Shown: positions 45,036 to 53,272 of the stretch, one piece after another
Layout of the letters: each line of letters starts with the position of its first letter
Numbering within the stretch: position 1 is the stretch's first letter
Assembly: GCA_963724405.1 (NCBI GenBank)
Contig: CAVRUQ010000011.1
Span: 623,790 to 687,789, forward strand
DNA: 64,000 nucleotides
From: CAVQBJ01 sp963724405
GTDB lineage: Bacteria > Actinomycetota > Thermoleophilia > Solirubrobacterales > Solirubrobacteraceae
Direction of reading: 5' to 3'
Translations under genes and position numbers: made by a program
The notes under the pieces: model-generated
Told to the model about the DNA's origin: nothing
Database searches by the model: none
What the model saw: the letters and a program-made list of their open reading frames with translations, nothing else

Positions 45036-45422
45036 TCACGGATCCGAGATCAGCAGCTTTCGGAGGGCGGTTGGCGTGTCGAGTCGCGGTGGGACCGGCA
45101 GCGGGTCGGCGGGTAGTCCTGGCTCGCCGCCCCATAGGGTGGCAACGGTAGGGACGTCCAGTGCGATCGTCGTGCAGTCATCGCCGCCGTCGCCGGGGTG
45201 GTCGTAGCGCTGTTCGTGGCCCGGGGTCATGCAGTACGCCACGGTCGGGTCAAGCAGCTCCGTGGAGCCGTCAGCGCGGCGCACGAAGCAGCCGCGGCGG
45301 ACGAACACGAGCGCGTAGCCGCGGGTGGGCTCGCTCTCGCGCGCCCGCCCGGCCCGGTGGCGGCAGGCGACGTCGTCGATCGTGAGGCCGTCGCGGTCCA
45401 GCAGCGTGCGCCTCGCCAGCAT
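45036..45422 (-). pseudogene. AraC-family regulator, ligand-binding half only
   Basis: Starting MLARRTLLDRDGLTIDDVAC, the 128-aa frame has the cupin-like N-terminus of AraC regulators (YALVFVRRGCFVRRADGSTE, HEQRYDHPGDGGD) but stops before the two helix-turn-helix motifs. Without them it cannot act as a normal regulator. It is divergent from an equally truncated MFS gene, so the pair was probably a regulator with its target. Confidence 0.65.
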
Positions 45423-45563
45423 TCCGTGATTCTCGCAGGCCCGGCCCGCTGCGGCCGCGCTGGTTGCGTGGCCGAAGCGGCGCACCCGCGCCCGGCCGCG
45501 CGACCGCCGCGATCGCGCACAGATCTTCAAGACTCACGGTGTGCCGGCCGGGACGATGCCGGC

Positions 45564-46070
45564 ATGGTCGCGCTGGTGATCCTTCTGGTCGGGCAGGCAA
45601 TGGCAGTAATGGACGGGTCGATCTTGGTAGTGGCCGCGCCGTCGCTGCGTGCGGATTTGCACGCCTCTGGGGCCGAGCTTCAGCTGGTTGTCGCGATGTA
45701 CACGATGGCGTTCGCCGCGCTGGTGGTGACCGGGGCGCGGCTGGGGGACATCCTCGGACGGAGCCGAGCATTTGGGCTGGGACTGGCGACGTTCACGGCG
45801 GCGTCGCTGATCGGTGGCCTGGCGCCGACATCGTCGGTGCTGATCGGAGCGCGCGCGCTGCAAGGGGCGGCGGCCGCGCTGATGACCCCACAGGTCTTGT
45901 CGATCATCCAGACGACCTTCGCCGGCGAACGGCGCGCCCGTGCGATCGGCGCCTACTCGATGATCCTCGCTGTGGGCGTCGCCGTCGGACAGATCGTCGG
46001 GGGCCTGTTGGTCACCGCCCATCTGCTGTCGGACGCGTGGCGACCGGCGCTGCTTCTCAAGGCGCCTTCT
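45564..46070 (+). pseudogene. MFS transporter, N-terminal fragment
   Basis: From ATG 45564 the protein has five good membrane helices of a DHA2 pump: ILLVGQAMAVMDGSILVVAA, GARLGDILGRSRAFG, and GVAVGQIVGGLL. At about 46060 the similarity ends. The following plus-strand frame contains GQFAVVCEWPHYDVPESRVE, which looks like the C-terminus of an unrelated protein, suggesting a deletion joined two genes. Divergent AraC remnant upstream. Confidence 0.7.
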
Positions 46071-46431
46071 GGATCTCGCCGCTCCCGCGAACGGACGGCC
46101 AATTCGCGGTCGTATGCGAATGGCCGCACTACGACGTTCCTGAATCGCGCGTCGAGCTGGACGCCGCGAGCATCAGGGCGGCCGCCAGTCGTGCTCGCAT
46201 GCTGTGGTCGCCGGACGTCGGTTAGCGACAGCGAAGTAGCGCCGTCCCCGGCCCGCGTCAAGCTCGCCCCTTCGGGGCGGCCTGTGGCCGGGCCTGTCGG
46301 CCCGAGCTTGACCCGTTCCGGTCCCGGAGCTTTGTTGCCCTCAGGTCGGCTGGGGCCGACCTTGCCAGACAAGCTGGCCGTCGGGGCAGCCTGGACAGAC
46401 GTCAACGGGCGCGTGCGCCGAGCCGCTGGGC
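46071..46431. other. Junction region with imperfect hairpin
   Basis: Contains the orphan C-terminal coding piece up to about 46225. GTCAAGCTCG (46258 onward) is then matched about 46 bases later by CGAGCTTGAC, with GC-rich inner arms; possibly a terminator for the removed gene. Confidence 0.4.
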
Positions 46432-47124
46432 TCAGCGCGGCGGAATCAGGCGGAGCGCGGCGTAGAGCAGGTGCGGCTCGACGTCGTCGAGATCGACGTC
46501 GGTCAGATGCTCCAGGAAGTGGCTGAACGTGAGCGCCGAGACCGTTCGCTCCGAATCCGGCTGTCTGTACTCGGTTACGCCGTCACGATCGGGGGCGATG
46601 TGGCGATCGTCCGCGATGAGCCACGTGGCGTCGGCGAGGAGTGCGGTGTGGACGAACGCATCGTCGCTGCGGTCGGTGGTGTAGCCAGGGATCTGGTCGG
46701 GATCGAAGTCCTCGGTCATATCGGTGCAGAGGCTCGTGATGACACGGCGAGCGGTCTCGATCTCGGCGTCGGTGAGGTCGGGGTCGAACCTGCGTCCGAC
46801 TTGCCGGAGCTTTCGCTCGTACTCGTCGAGCACCGGGCGGGATGCGACGAGGCGCCAATCATCCGGGCAACGGTAGGGCAGGCGCTCGCGGAGGTTGGCG
46901 TGGTCGGCCTCGGCGCGTTCAACGAGCGTCTGCAGCGGTAGGCCGCCGAGTGCCCCGCCGCTCGCAAGTGCCTCGGCCTGCAGGGCGTCGGCCTCGAGGC
47001 GAACGAGGTCTCGTCGCGCCGCGAGCGCCCCGACCGCGAGCACGACCAGGAACCGCCTTCGGTAGCCCTTGGGGGAGAGCAGCGCCGGCAGCACGACGCT
47101 CGTGTCGATGACGACGGGGCGCAC
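46432..47124 (-). CDS. PIN-domain protein (probable toxin of HTH-PIN pair)
   Basis: The 230-aa protein begins VVIDTSVVLPALLSPKGYRR with the first PIN aspartate and has DDAFVHTALLADATWLIADD near residue 170, giving the C-terminal acidic residues. It is longer than VapC toxins, with extra helices between. It starts 29 bases after the stop of an excisionase-like HTH gene, an arrangement known for PIN toxins with HTH antitoxins in actinobacteria. It would act as a nuclease; target unknown. Confidence 0.75.
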   Translation of the reverse strand: MRPVVIDTSVVLPALLSPKGYRRRFLVVLAVGALAARRDLVRLEADALQAEALASGGALGGLPLQTLVERAEADHANLRERLPYRCPDDWRLVASRPVLDEYERKLRQVGRRFDPDLTDAEIETARRVITSLCTDMTEDFDPDQIPGYTTDRSDDAFVHTALLADATWLIADDRHIAPDRDGVTEYRQPDSERTVSALTFSHFLEHLTDVDLDDVEPHLLYAALRLIPPR

Positions 47125-47153
47125 GTACCGCCCCTACGGTCGCCGGTCCGGTG

Positions 47154-47420
47154 CTACTCGTCGAGCGCGGCTTGGACGTCCTCGTCGCTCAGCTCGGAGT
47201 GGCGCGCGTCCAGGGCGCGCAGCTCCTCGTCGAGCTGGTAGGTGCCCGAAAGCGATGCGAGCAGCCCGGAGAGGGGGATGCGGTAGTCGCCGCCGGGCAG
47301 GCGCAGGTAGGGCACCTTGTCGGTGTCGATCCAGTTGAGCACGGTGCGCGTGCTGACGTTGAGCAGTTCGGCGGCCTGCTTGGTGGTCAGCAGCTTTGGT
47401 TGTGCGCCTACGGCGGGCAT
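47154..47420 (-). CDS. Excisionase-like HTH protein (Xis or antitoxin)
   Basis: The 88-aa protein reads LLTTKQAAELLNVSTRTVLN with WIDTDKVPYLRLPGGDYRIP, a MerR-like/excisionase winged helix-turn-helix. An acidic tail (LDEELRALDARHSELSDEDV) follows, unusual for plain Xis and suited to cover a toxin. It lies between the integrase and the PIN gene on the same strand, so it could direct excision, neutralise the PIN protein, or both. Confidence 0.75.
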   Translation of the reverse strand: MPAVGAQPKLLTTKQAAELLNVSTRTVLNWIDTDKVPYLRLPGGDYRIPLSGLLASLSGTYQLDEELRALDARHSELSDEDVQAALDE

Positions 47421-47473
47421 CGGGCGTCCTTCTGATCGCTGAAAGGAGCGTAACACGAGACTGCCGGTATTGC

Positions 47474-48703
47474 CTAAATATCGGCATCTGCGTGATTTTC
47501 TTGATCGGCTGACTCCGGCATAGCACCGCTCGTGGCCGGGGACGCCTGGTTGTCCGTGCCGAACGCGCGCTCCAGTCGCCGCGCGGCACCGGCTTGCTCG
47601 CGGTAGTGCGTGTACCGCTGCGTCGTCCGTATCTCCGCGTGACCCATCCACGCCTGCAGCTCCACGAGCGATTCCGCGCCGCGGGCGGCCAGCGTGCCGA
47701 ACGTGTGACGCAGGTCGTGGAAGCGGATGGGTCGCAGCCCGGCTGACTGCTGAGCCGCGAGGTAGCGCCGGCGAAGCGCGCTGCCGTCGAGGTAGGCGCC
47801 GTGCTCGCCCGGGAAGACGAGGTCGTCCTCACCGGTGTCGTGGTCGCGCTGGCCCAGGCGGGCCAGGACCGTGGCCACCGCGGCGACCATCGGCACGGCG
47901 CGGCCCTTGCCGGACTTCGGCAGGGTGAGCTGCCCGTTGGCGTAGCTGCCACGGACGCGGATGGCGTCGCGGGAGAAGTCCACGTCGCGCCAGCGCAGCG
48001 CGACGAGCTCGCCGCGACGCAGACCGGTGTAGGCAGCGGTGAGGAAGATCGCCGCGTCCTGCTCGCTCGCCGCGGCGCGGGCGAGCGCCAAGACCTCCTC
48101 CGGTGAATAGAAGGCGAAGCGCGTCGCGTCATAGCGCTCGCGCAGCGGCTCGATGTCCGCCGCCGGGTTGTGGGGGAGACCGAACACCTTGCGCGCGCGC
48201 TCGAGGACACCGTGCAGAACCCCGACCGCGTTGTTGCGCGTACGGTTGCTGACCGGCTTCGTCCGCTCGCGCCCCAACGTCGAGCGCCAGGCCTCGATCT
48301 GGCGCGTCGTGATGTCCTCGATGCGCATGCCTGAGAACGCTGGACGCAGGTGTGCGTTGACGGTGGAGCGGTAGTGCGACAGCGTCGAGGGCTTGCAGTC
48401 GCGATCGTGCTCGACGTACCGCAGCCACTCCGCAACGGCGTCGTCAAAGGTCGCCCCTGTGCGCACGGCTCCGGGGAGCGTCCCGCGCCTGGCTGCGGCG
48501 AGAGTCTCGTACAGCCAGTCCTCGGCGAGCCGCTTGGTCAGATAGCCGGCGGCCGGGCGGCCGCGCCCGGTCCAGGCCTGCCCGAGCTTGCGCTGCACCT
48601 GGCGTCCATCGGCAAGCCGGTACTTCGCGTACCAGACCGGTCCGCGCTTGCGCTCGACGCGGAAGACGTGGCCGCTGGGGCCGCCGCCAACGGGCTCGAC
48701 CAT
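47474..48703 (-). CDS. int: Tyrosine-type site-specific integrase (element att3-att4)
   Basis: The 409-aa protein has an N-terminal arm-binding region (VWYAKYRLADGRQVQRKLG), a SAM-like core-binding domain (about 85-190), and a catalytic domain. The catalytic residues lie in TGLRRGELVALRW (Arg), HDLRHTFGTLA (His-x-x-Arg), GHAEIRTTQ (His) and RYTHY (Tyr). All are present, so it looks active. Its start lies 23 bp from a tandem repeat and 102 bp from tRNA-Gly core 4, the normal int-attP arrangement. Confidence 0.95.
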   Translation of the reverse strand: MVEPVGGGPSGHVFRVERKRGPVWYAKYRLADGRQVQRKLGQAWTGRGRPAAGYLTKRLAEDWLYETLAAARRGTLPGAVRTGATFDDAVAEWLRYVEHDRDCKPSTLSHYRSTVNAHLRPAFSGMRIEDITTRQIEAWRSTLGRERTKPVSNRTRNNAVGVLHGVLERARKVFGLPHNPAADIEPLRERYDATRFAFYSPEEVLALARAAASEQDAAIFLTAAYTGLRRGELVALRWRDVDFSRDAIRVRGSYANGQLTLPKSGKGRAVPMVAAVATVLARLGQRDHDTGEDDLVFPGEHGAYLDGSALRRRYLAAQQSAGLRPIRFHDLRHTFGTLAARGAESLVELQAWMGHAEIRTTQRYTHYREQAGAARRLERAFGTDNQASPATSGAMPESADQENHADADI

Positions 48704-48725
48704 CCCGTCAACGTACGCCTCGCTT

Positions 48726-48747
48726 GGGACAGATTCGGGACACGCTT
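48726..48747. repeat. Tandem 11-bp repeat (candidate arm site), Gly att 4
   Basis: GGGACAGATTC then GGGACACGCTT (shared GGGACA) lie between the integrase start and core 4, 57 bp beyond the tRNA 3' end. This is the weakest of the repeats but in the expected position. Confidence 0.45.
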
Positions 48748-48771
48748 ACCAGCTCCCGCCGTCCCAAGAAC

Positions 48772-48802
48772 AAGAAAGGCCCTGCTGTGCAGGGCCTTTC
48801 TT
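48772..48802 (-). terminator. Intrinsic terminator of tRNA-Gly remnant 4
   Basis: AAGAAAGGCCCTGC pairs perfectly with GCAGGGCCTTTCTT (14-bp stem, TGT loop), two bases beyond the tRNA 3' end. Confidence 0.8.
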
Positions 48803-48804
48803 GA

Positions 48805-48846
48805 AGCGGATGAAGGGACTCGAACCCTCGACCTTCTGCATGGCAA
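48805..48846 (-). other. tRNA-Gly(GCC) 3' half, att core 4
   Basis: Same core as copies 2 and 3. It lies between two divergent integrase genes. Similarity to a tRNA stops at the anticodon loop, after which the sequence is unrelated. Confidence 0.88.
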
Positions 48847-48932
48847 TTGCTCAAAGGGTCCTGCGCGGAGCTGAGATCGGCTTTCCAGAGCCGTTCTCAC
48901 GCGCCTCAACTGCGCTCAGATCACCCCAGGTT

Positions 48933-48956
48933 GTGACCAAGTTCGTGACCAAGAAC
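48933..48956. repeat. Tandem 12-bp repeat on the other side of att 4
   Basis: GTGACCAAGTTC followed by GTGACCAAGAAC, 87 bp from the anticodon-loop end of core 4 and 77 bp before the next integrase start; candidate arm site of the right-hand element. Confidence 0.5.
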
Positions 48957-49033
48957 CGAACCCTCTGCATGAAAAGCAGAAGCTGAGGGGTCGCAACCGT
49001 CCCGTTGAGATGCAGAAGGTCGGAGAGGACGAC

Positions 49034-50254
49034 ATGACCGACTCCGACACGCTTCGCTTCAACCCGATGGACGTCCCCGTCAGCGGGACGATCGAGCTCC
49101 GCGGCAGCAAGCGCCGCGTCTGGTACGTACGCTGGCGCGACCACACTGGCCAGCACCGCCGCCGCCTCGGGCCCGCCTGGGAGCACAAGGGCCCACCCGA
49201 CCCCGGCTACTATCGCGAGCGCGAGGCCCAGGCGGCCCTGCAGGCGATCCTCACCGACGCTCGTCGCGGCGTCACGCAGCAGGGCCGCACCGGCCTCACG
49301 TTCGCAGTGCTCGCCGACGAGTGGTTGGACGCCGGCGTCTCGCACCGGGACTGGTCGTACAACACCGAGGTCGACTACCGCTCGGTGCTGCGCTGTCATT
49401 TGCTGCCCGCGTTCGGCGACCTTCGCGTCGAGGCGGTCTCGGCATCGCGGATCGAGAAATGGCGCAACGAGCTCGTGAGCGAGCGCGGGCTTGCCCGGCG
49501 CAACGTCAACAAGATCCACGCCATCCTCGGCAACATCCTCGAGTACGCGCGCGAGCACCACGGGCTACGCGAGAATCCCGCCGCCCGTGTGCGCAAGCTG
49601 CGTGAGAGCTACGACGCCGGTCGTTTTGACTTCTACTCGCCCGATGAGATCGGCCTGCTTGTGGCCCACGCCGCGACCGAGCAGGACGCTGCGATCTTCG
49701 TGACCGCCGCGTTCACCGGGCTGAGGCGCGGGGAGCTGATCGCGCTGCGCTGGGGCGAGGTGGACTTCGCCAACCGCTCGATCCGCGTCGTGGAGGGCTA
49801 CACGCGCAAGCGCCAGGGCCGAACGAAGTCGCGACGATCACGGACCGTGCCGATGGTCGAGGAGGTCGCACGCGTGCTCGCCGCGATCCGCGCTGGCGCC
49901 GGCCGGAGCGGTGCCAAGGATCTCGTGTTCCCGGGGGAGGGGGCCGAGTTCCTCGACGGCTCGGCGCTTCGCCGCCGATACCTCCTCGCCCGCAAGGCGG
50001 CCGGCGTCCGACCGCTGCGGTTTCACGACCTGCGCCACACCTTCGGCTCGCTGGCCATCAACCGCGCGTCGATCGTGCAGGTCCAGGCCTGGATGGGGCA
50101 CGCTGACGTAAAGACCACCATGCGCTACCTGCACCACCGCAGTCACTCTCAAGAGGCCGAGCTCCTCGCCGGGGCATTCGCCGCTGGTGTCTCGCCCGGC
50201 GCCGCGGCTGCGCCCGACGCGGGCGGCTTAGCCGGGCAGAACGGCGTGGCATAG
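49034..50254 (+). CDS. int: Tyrosine-type site-specific integrase (right-hand element)
   Basis: ATG 49034 is preferred (GGAGAGG five bases upstream). The 406-aa protein has the arm-binding N-terminus (VWYVRWRDHTGQHRRRLGPA), core-binding domain, and catalytic motifs TGLRRGELIALRW, HDLRHTFGSLA and GHADVKTTMRYLHH with Tyr. It is homologous throughout to the integrase at 47474 (for example ESYDAGRFDFYSPDEI against ERYDATRFAFYSPEEV) but clearly distinct. It is transcribed away from att core 4. Confidence 0.95.
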   Translation: MTDSDTLRFNPMDVPVSGTIELRGSKRRVWYVRWRDHTGQHRRRLGPAWEHKGPPDPGYYREREAQAALQAILTDARRGVTQQGRTGLTFAVLADEWLDAGVSHRDWSYNTEVDYRSVLRCHLLPAFGDLRVEAVSASRIEKWRNELVSERGLARRNVNKIHAILGNILEYAREHHGLRENPAARVRKLRESYDAGRFDFYSPDEIGLLVAHAATEQDAAIFVTAAFTGLRRGELIALRWGEVDFANRSIRVVEGYTRKRQGRTKSRRSRTVPMVEEVARVLAAIRAGAGRSGAKDLVFPGEGAEFLDGSALRRRYLLARKAAGVRPLRFHDLRHTFGSLAINRASIVQVQAWMGHADVKTTMRYLHHRSHSQEAELLAGAFAAGVSPGAAAAPDAGGLAGQNGVA

Positions 50255-50482
50255 CCTGCGGGTCGGCGAGGTCGAGGTCAGCCCTCACGCGGCGCCGTTC
50301 GCCTGACCTGGCCGTGAGCGTCGACGCGCTCGACTATCGGGGTCGCCGAGTGGAGCCTGCCGGCCCGCGCGATCGAATTGCTCTTGTGAGATCGCTCTGC
50401 GGGGTTGACGTGGTGGGGGTTGGCGGCGAAGGCGCGTCGGGGTCCCTTTACCTGGGGCGGCGACCCGGTGTAGGGTCGCTGA

Positions 50483-51946
50483 GTGGCCACTGACGTTGTT
50501 CCGGTCTCGGTAGCGTCGAAGCCCGGCGGATGGCGGCATGCGCGGTTGATCCCCACGTTCGGCACCCGCTCGCAGCAGGAGCAGGAGAAGCGCGCGACGT
50601 CGTGCTTGCTTGCAGTGATGCATGGTGTGCCCGAGTTTGGGTACGCGCTGCTACGGGAGCTGGGCGCGCCGAAGGCGCCTGTGATCGAGACGTTCGCCGA
50701 GGTGCGTTTCAAGGATGCGGCGGGCAAGACCGTGATTCCCGACGGCGCGATCGTCTGCCGTCGTGGAAGCAAGACCTGGACCTGCCTGGTCGAGGTCAAG
50801 ACCGGGGCGGCGCGTCTGAAGGACGAACAGGTGGCCAGCTACCTGGATATCGCTCGCGAGAATGGCTTTGACGGCGTGCTGACGATCTCCACCCAGATCA
50901 CGGCGACGTCGTCCGAGTCCCCGGTCTGCGTGGACGGGCGCAAGCTGCGCCGCACCAGCCTGTGGCATTTCTCATGGTGGCGGGTGCTCACCGAGGCGGT
51001 CGTACAGCAGCGCTATCGCGGCATCTCTAACTCCGACCAGGAATGGGTGCTCCGAGAGCTCATCCACTACCTGAGCAGCGAGGCGTCAGGAGCGGTCGGC
51101 TTCGAGGACATGGGCGAGAACTGGGTCGCGGTGCGCAAGGCCGCACACGATGGCACCCTTCGCGCAGGTGATGCGGGCGCGCGCGACGTTGCCGAGCGCT
51201 GGGAGCAGTTCACCAACTACCTCGCTCTGAGCCTCTCCCAAGAGCTCGGCGCCAGCGTGACGCCGCAACATCCGCGCAGCCAAATGACGCCCGCGCGCCT
51301 CGAGCACACCGCGAAGTCGCTCGTCGATACCGGCGAACTGCGGGCGACGCTGCGGATCCCCGGCGCGGTGGGGCCGCTTGAGATCCGCGCCGATCTCCGA
51401 TCACGTCAGACCGTCACGAGCGTCAGCATCGACGCTCCCCGCGAGGGGCGGCAGAAGTCGCGCTTCAATTGGCTGCTGCGGCAAATCAGGGACGCCGCCG
51501 ACGACCTGCGGATCGAGGCGGCGTTCCCGAACGCCAGGGGCACGACGACCGCCCCGCTGGGAGCGCTCCGCGAGGACCCCTCGGCGCTGTACTACCCGCC
51601 CGACCCCAAACGCGAGCCCCGCGCGTTCCTAGTCGCAAGATCCCGGCCGATGGGGCAAAAGCGCGGCCGCGGCGAGGGCTCGTTTGTTCGCGACACCAGC
51701 GCCCACGCGGCGGAGTTCTACCGCGACCTGGTGCAAAACCTCAAGGCATGGCAGGCCCCGGCACCGCGCCTACGCACCGAATCCGATGGCTCGGATGGCA
51801 GCGAGGACGGCTCGATGCCAATCGTTCCGGCCTGGGTCGGCGAAGAAGCCCAGTCGCCGGGCGCTGCCGAGACGGTGGCGACAATCGGCGCGCTATCCGG
51901 CGCCCAGCCCGTGACGCCTGCGCCCAGCGGGAGCACGGCGGGGTAG
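50483..51946 (+). CDS. PD-(D/E)XK-like nuclease-fold protein of unknown role
   Basis: The GTG start gives 487 aa. The N-terminal third contains KTVIPDGAIVCRRGSKTWTC then LVEVKTG: Pro86-Asp87 and Glu104-Val-Lys106 form a PD-(D/E)XK-type metal site, followed by EQVASYLDIARENGFDGVLT. The C-terminal half (GPLEIRADLRSRQTVTSVSI, RQKSRFNWLLRQIRDAADDL) is not recognised; the tail is Ser/Pro-rich. It may be a DNA-targeting nuclease for defence or element maintenance. It stands alone behind the integrase and in front of a tRNA-Pro att remnant. Confidence 0.6.
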   Translation: MATDVVPVSVASKPGGWRHARLIPTFGTRSQQEQEKRATSCLLAVMHGVPEFGYALLRELGAPKAPVIETFAEVRFKDAAGKTVIPDGAIVCRRGSKTWTCLVEVKTGAARLKDEQVASYLDIARENGFDGVLTISTQITATSSESPVCVDGRKLRRTSLWHFSWWRVLTEAVVQQRYRGISNSDQEWVLRELIHYLSSEASGAVGFEDMGENWVAVRKAAHDGTLRAGDAGARDVAERWEQFTNYLALSLSQELGASVTPQHPRSQMTPARLEHTAKSLVDTGELRATLRIPGAVGPLEIRADLRSRQTVTSVSIDAPREGRQKSRFNWLLRQIRDAADDLRIEAAFPNARGTTTAPLGALREDPSALYYPPDPKREPRAFLVARSRPMGQKRGRGEGSFVRDTSAHAAEFYRDLVQNLKAWQAPAPRLRTESDGSDGSEDGSMPIVPAWVGEEAQSPGAAETVATIGALSGAQPVTPAPSGSTAG

Positions 51947-51990
51947 CAGATACGTTCGCAGTGGCGAGCCGATGCCCCACGTGTGCTCGG

Positions 51991-52033
51991 TCTGGGGGTC
52001 GGGCGGTCGCAGGTTCAAATCCTGTCTCCCCGA
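51991..52033 (+). other. tRNA-Pro(GGG) 3' half, att core 1
   Basis: CTGGGGGTCGGGCGGTCGC then GCAGG-TTCAAAT-CCTGT and acceptor CTCCCCG with A discriminator: anticodon loop with GGG to the 3' end. The bases before the anticodon loop do not pair with the stem, so the 5' half is missing. Lies 45 bases after the nuclease-like gene. Confidence 0.82.
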
Positions 52034-52097
52034 CTCGAGGAAGGGCCTGCGTACAGGCGGTTTGCCGGGCGGTTTGATTGGCGGCGAGAACGCCGAG

Positions 52098-52119
52098 GGG
52101 GAGCAAGCGGGGAACAAGC
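52098..52119. repeat. Tandem 11-bp repeat (candidate arm site), Pro att 1
   Basis: GGGGAGCAAGC followed by GGGGAACAAGC, 64 bp beyond the tRNA-Pro 3' end. Confidence 0.62.
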
Positions 52120-52263
52120 TCTGGGCGGGCGGGCGCGAGCGACCTGGTCTGGTGGTGGGCCGCGGCGAGGTCACGTTGCGGGTCGCCCGCGAGGAGCCAC
52201 GCTCAGATCTCGAGCCGTTGGAGACCATTGCGCTGAGACGGCGCGGAAGGATACGTTCCGCTC

Positions 52264-52929
52264 GTGAAGCGCGCGGCGATCTGTTTCCTGGTTCTTGTCG
52301 TACCGATTGCGTCAGCCTCTGCCGCTGGGTCGCCAGCCAAGCGCTGCGGCCTGGTCAGCTACCGCAACATCGCTGACGGCCAGGCGCACTCTGGCAAGGA
52401 CATGGTCTTTGTCGTCCGGGGTAGCACACCCTGCGCGACGGCTCGCGCCATCGATCGCCGCGCCGACGAAGGGCGCTCAACCGCCGGCTGGCACTGCGCG
52501 TTCGTCCAGCACGGAACGGTGACGAAATGCACGAGCGTCTCGGGCCGAGCTGAGATCGAAGGACGCGCGTACAACCCGCCTTCCGCGACGCCAACACCGG
52601 CGCCGACGCCTACCCCGGCGCCGACGCCTACCCCGGCGCCGACGCCTACCCCGGCACCGACGCCCACCCCGGCACCGACGCCCACCCCGGCACCGACGCC
52701 CACCCCGACACCGACGCCCACCCCGACACCGACGCCCACCCCGACACCGACGCCCACCCCGACACCGACGCCCACGCCGACGGCGTGCTATCCGCTGTCC
52801 AATTCGGGAACTTGCTACGAGCCAGGCGAGTACTGCCGCTCAACGGACCACGGAGCGAGCGGAGTCGCTGGCGATGGCGAACCAATCGTCTGCGAGTACA
52901 ACAACGGCTGGCGCTGGGAACCGGCCTGA
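52264..52929 (+). CDS. Secreted protein with Pro-Thr/Ala repeat linker
   Basis: The GTG start gives a signal peptide (MKRAAICFLVLVVPIASASA). A small domain with four cysteines (RCGLVSYRNIADG..., CATARAIDRRADE..., CAFVQHGTVTKC) follows, then a linker of PTPA and PTPT units (about residues 108-174). A C-terminal Cys-rich piece ends it (ACYPLSNSGTCYEPGEYCRS). The middle cysteine domain resembles small secreted actinobacterial domains. The linker suggests an extended spacer between two extracellular domains. It lies between tRNA-Pro and tRNA-His remnants. Confidence 0.75.
   Translation: MKRAAICFLVLVVPIASASAAGSPAKRCGLVSYRNIADGQAHSGKDMVFVVRGSTPCATARAIDRRADEGRSTAGWHCAFVQHGTVTKCTSVSGRAEIEGRAYNPPSATPTPAPTPTPAPTPTPAPTPTPAPTPTPAPTPTPAPTPTPTPTPTPTPTPTPTPTPTPTPTPTPTACYPLSNSGTCYEPGEYCRSTDHGASGVAGDGEPIVCEYNNGWRWEPA
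52588..52784 (+). repeat. 18-bp tandem repeats encoding Pro-Thr-Pro-Ala/Thr
   Basis: About eleven units of CCGGCGCCGACGCCTACC and variants that drift stepwise from GCGCC to GCACC to ACACC. Such arrays expand and contract by slippage, so linker length should vary between strains. Confidence 0.9.
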
Positions 52930-52970
52930 AGCAACTGGCGAGGCGAGTAGCTCCGCTCGGCCGGGCCGTC

Positions 52971-52996
52971 AACCCCGGCCGACGGCCGGGATTTTC
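52971..52996 (+). terminator. Intrinsic terminator after secreted-protein gene
   Basis: CCCGGCC-GAC-GGCCGGG followed by ATTTT, about 45 bases after the stop of the repeat protein. Confidence 0.7.
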
Positions 52997-53046
52997 CCTC
53001 GCTTCGCTCGGTGACTGCCCGTCTCCGCTCCGCTGAAGGAGCACTC

Positions 53047-53070
53047 AGGAGTCGGGCATGCCCGACTCCT
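53047..53070. repeat. Perfect 24-bp palindrome
   Basis: AGGAGTCGGGCA is followed immediately by its exact reverse complement TGCCCGACTCCT. It lies in the gap between the terminator and the tRNA-His remnant. Could be a protein-binding site or a cruciform; no gene starts next to it. Confidence 0.7.
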
Positions 53071-53145
53071 GCATGAGGAGCGGGCATCGGCACGAGCAAC
53101 GGCTATCGGCGCGGGGCGATGTCAGGACTGCGAACGGGCCGCGAC

Positions 53146-53187
53146 TTGTGGTCTCGGCGGTCGCGGGTTCGAATCCCGTCGCTCACC
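53146..53187 (+). other. tRNA-His(GTG) 3' half, att core
   Basis: Anticodon loop TTGTGGT, then T arm GCGGG-TTCGAAT-CCCGT and acceptor CGCTCAC with C73, the discriminator typical of tRNA-His. No 5' half precedes it. Confidence 0.8.
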
Positions 53188-53250
53188 CTTCGGAAGTGAC
53201 TGGAAATCGAGGGGTTTTGGTTTCTGGGGCGCGGCACCTGAAGCCGGGGC

Positions 53251-53272
53251 GGGGTGCAAGCGGGGTGCAATC
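53251..53272. repeat. Tandem 11-bp repeat (candidate arm site), His att
   Basis: GGGGTGCAAGC followed by GGGGTGCAATC, 63 bp beyond the tRNA-His 3' end. Confidence 0.62.

Noticed and set aside
46258..46320. Attachment site or IS end at the MFS junction
   Set aside because: The inverted repeat is imperfect and has no partner copy or target duplication; a simple deletion explains the junction.
52588..52784. CRISPR-like array
   Set aside because: Units are contiguous 18-bp repeats in frame in a coding sequence, without spacers.
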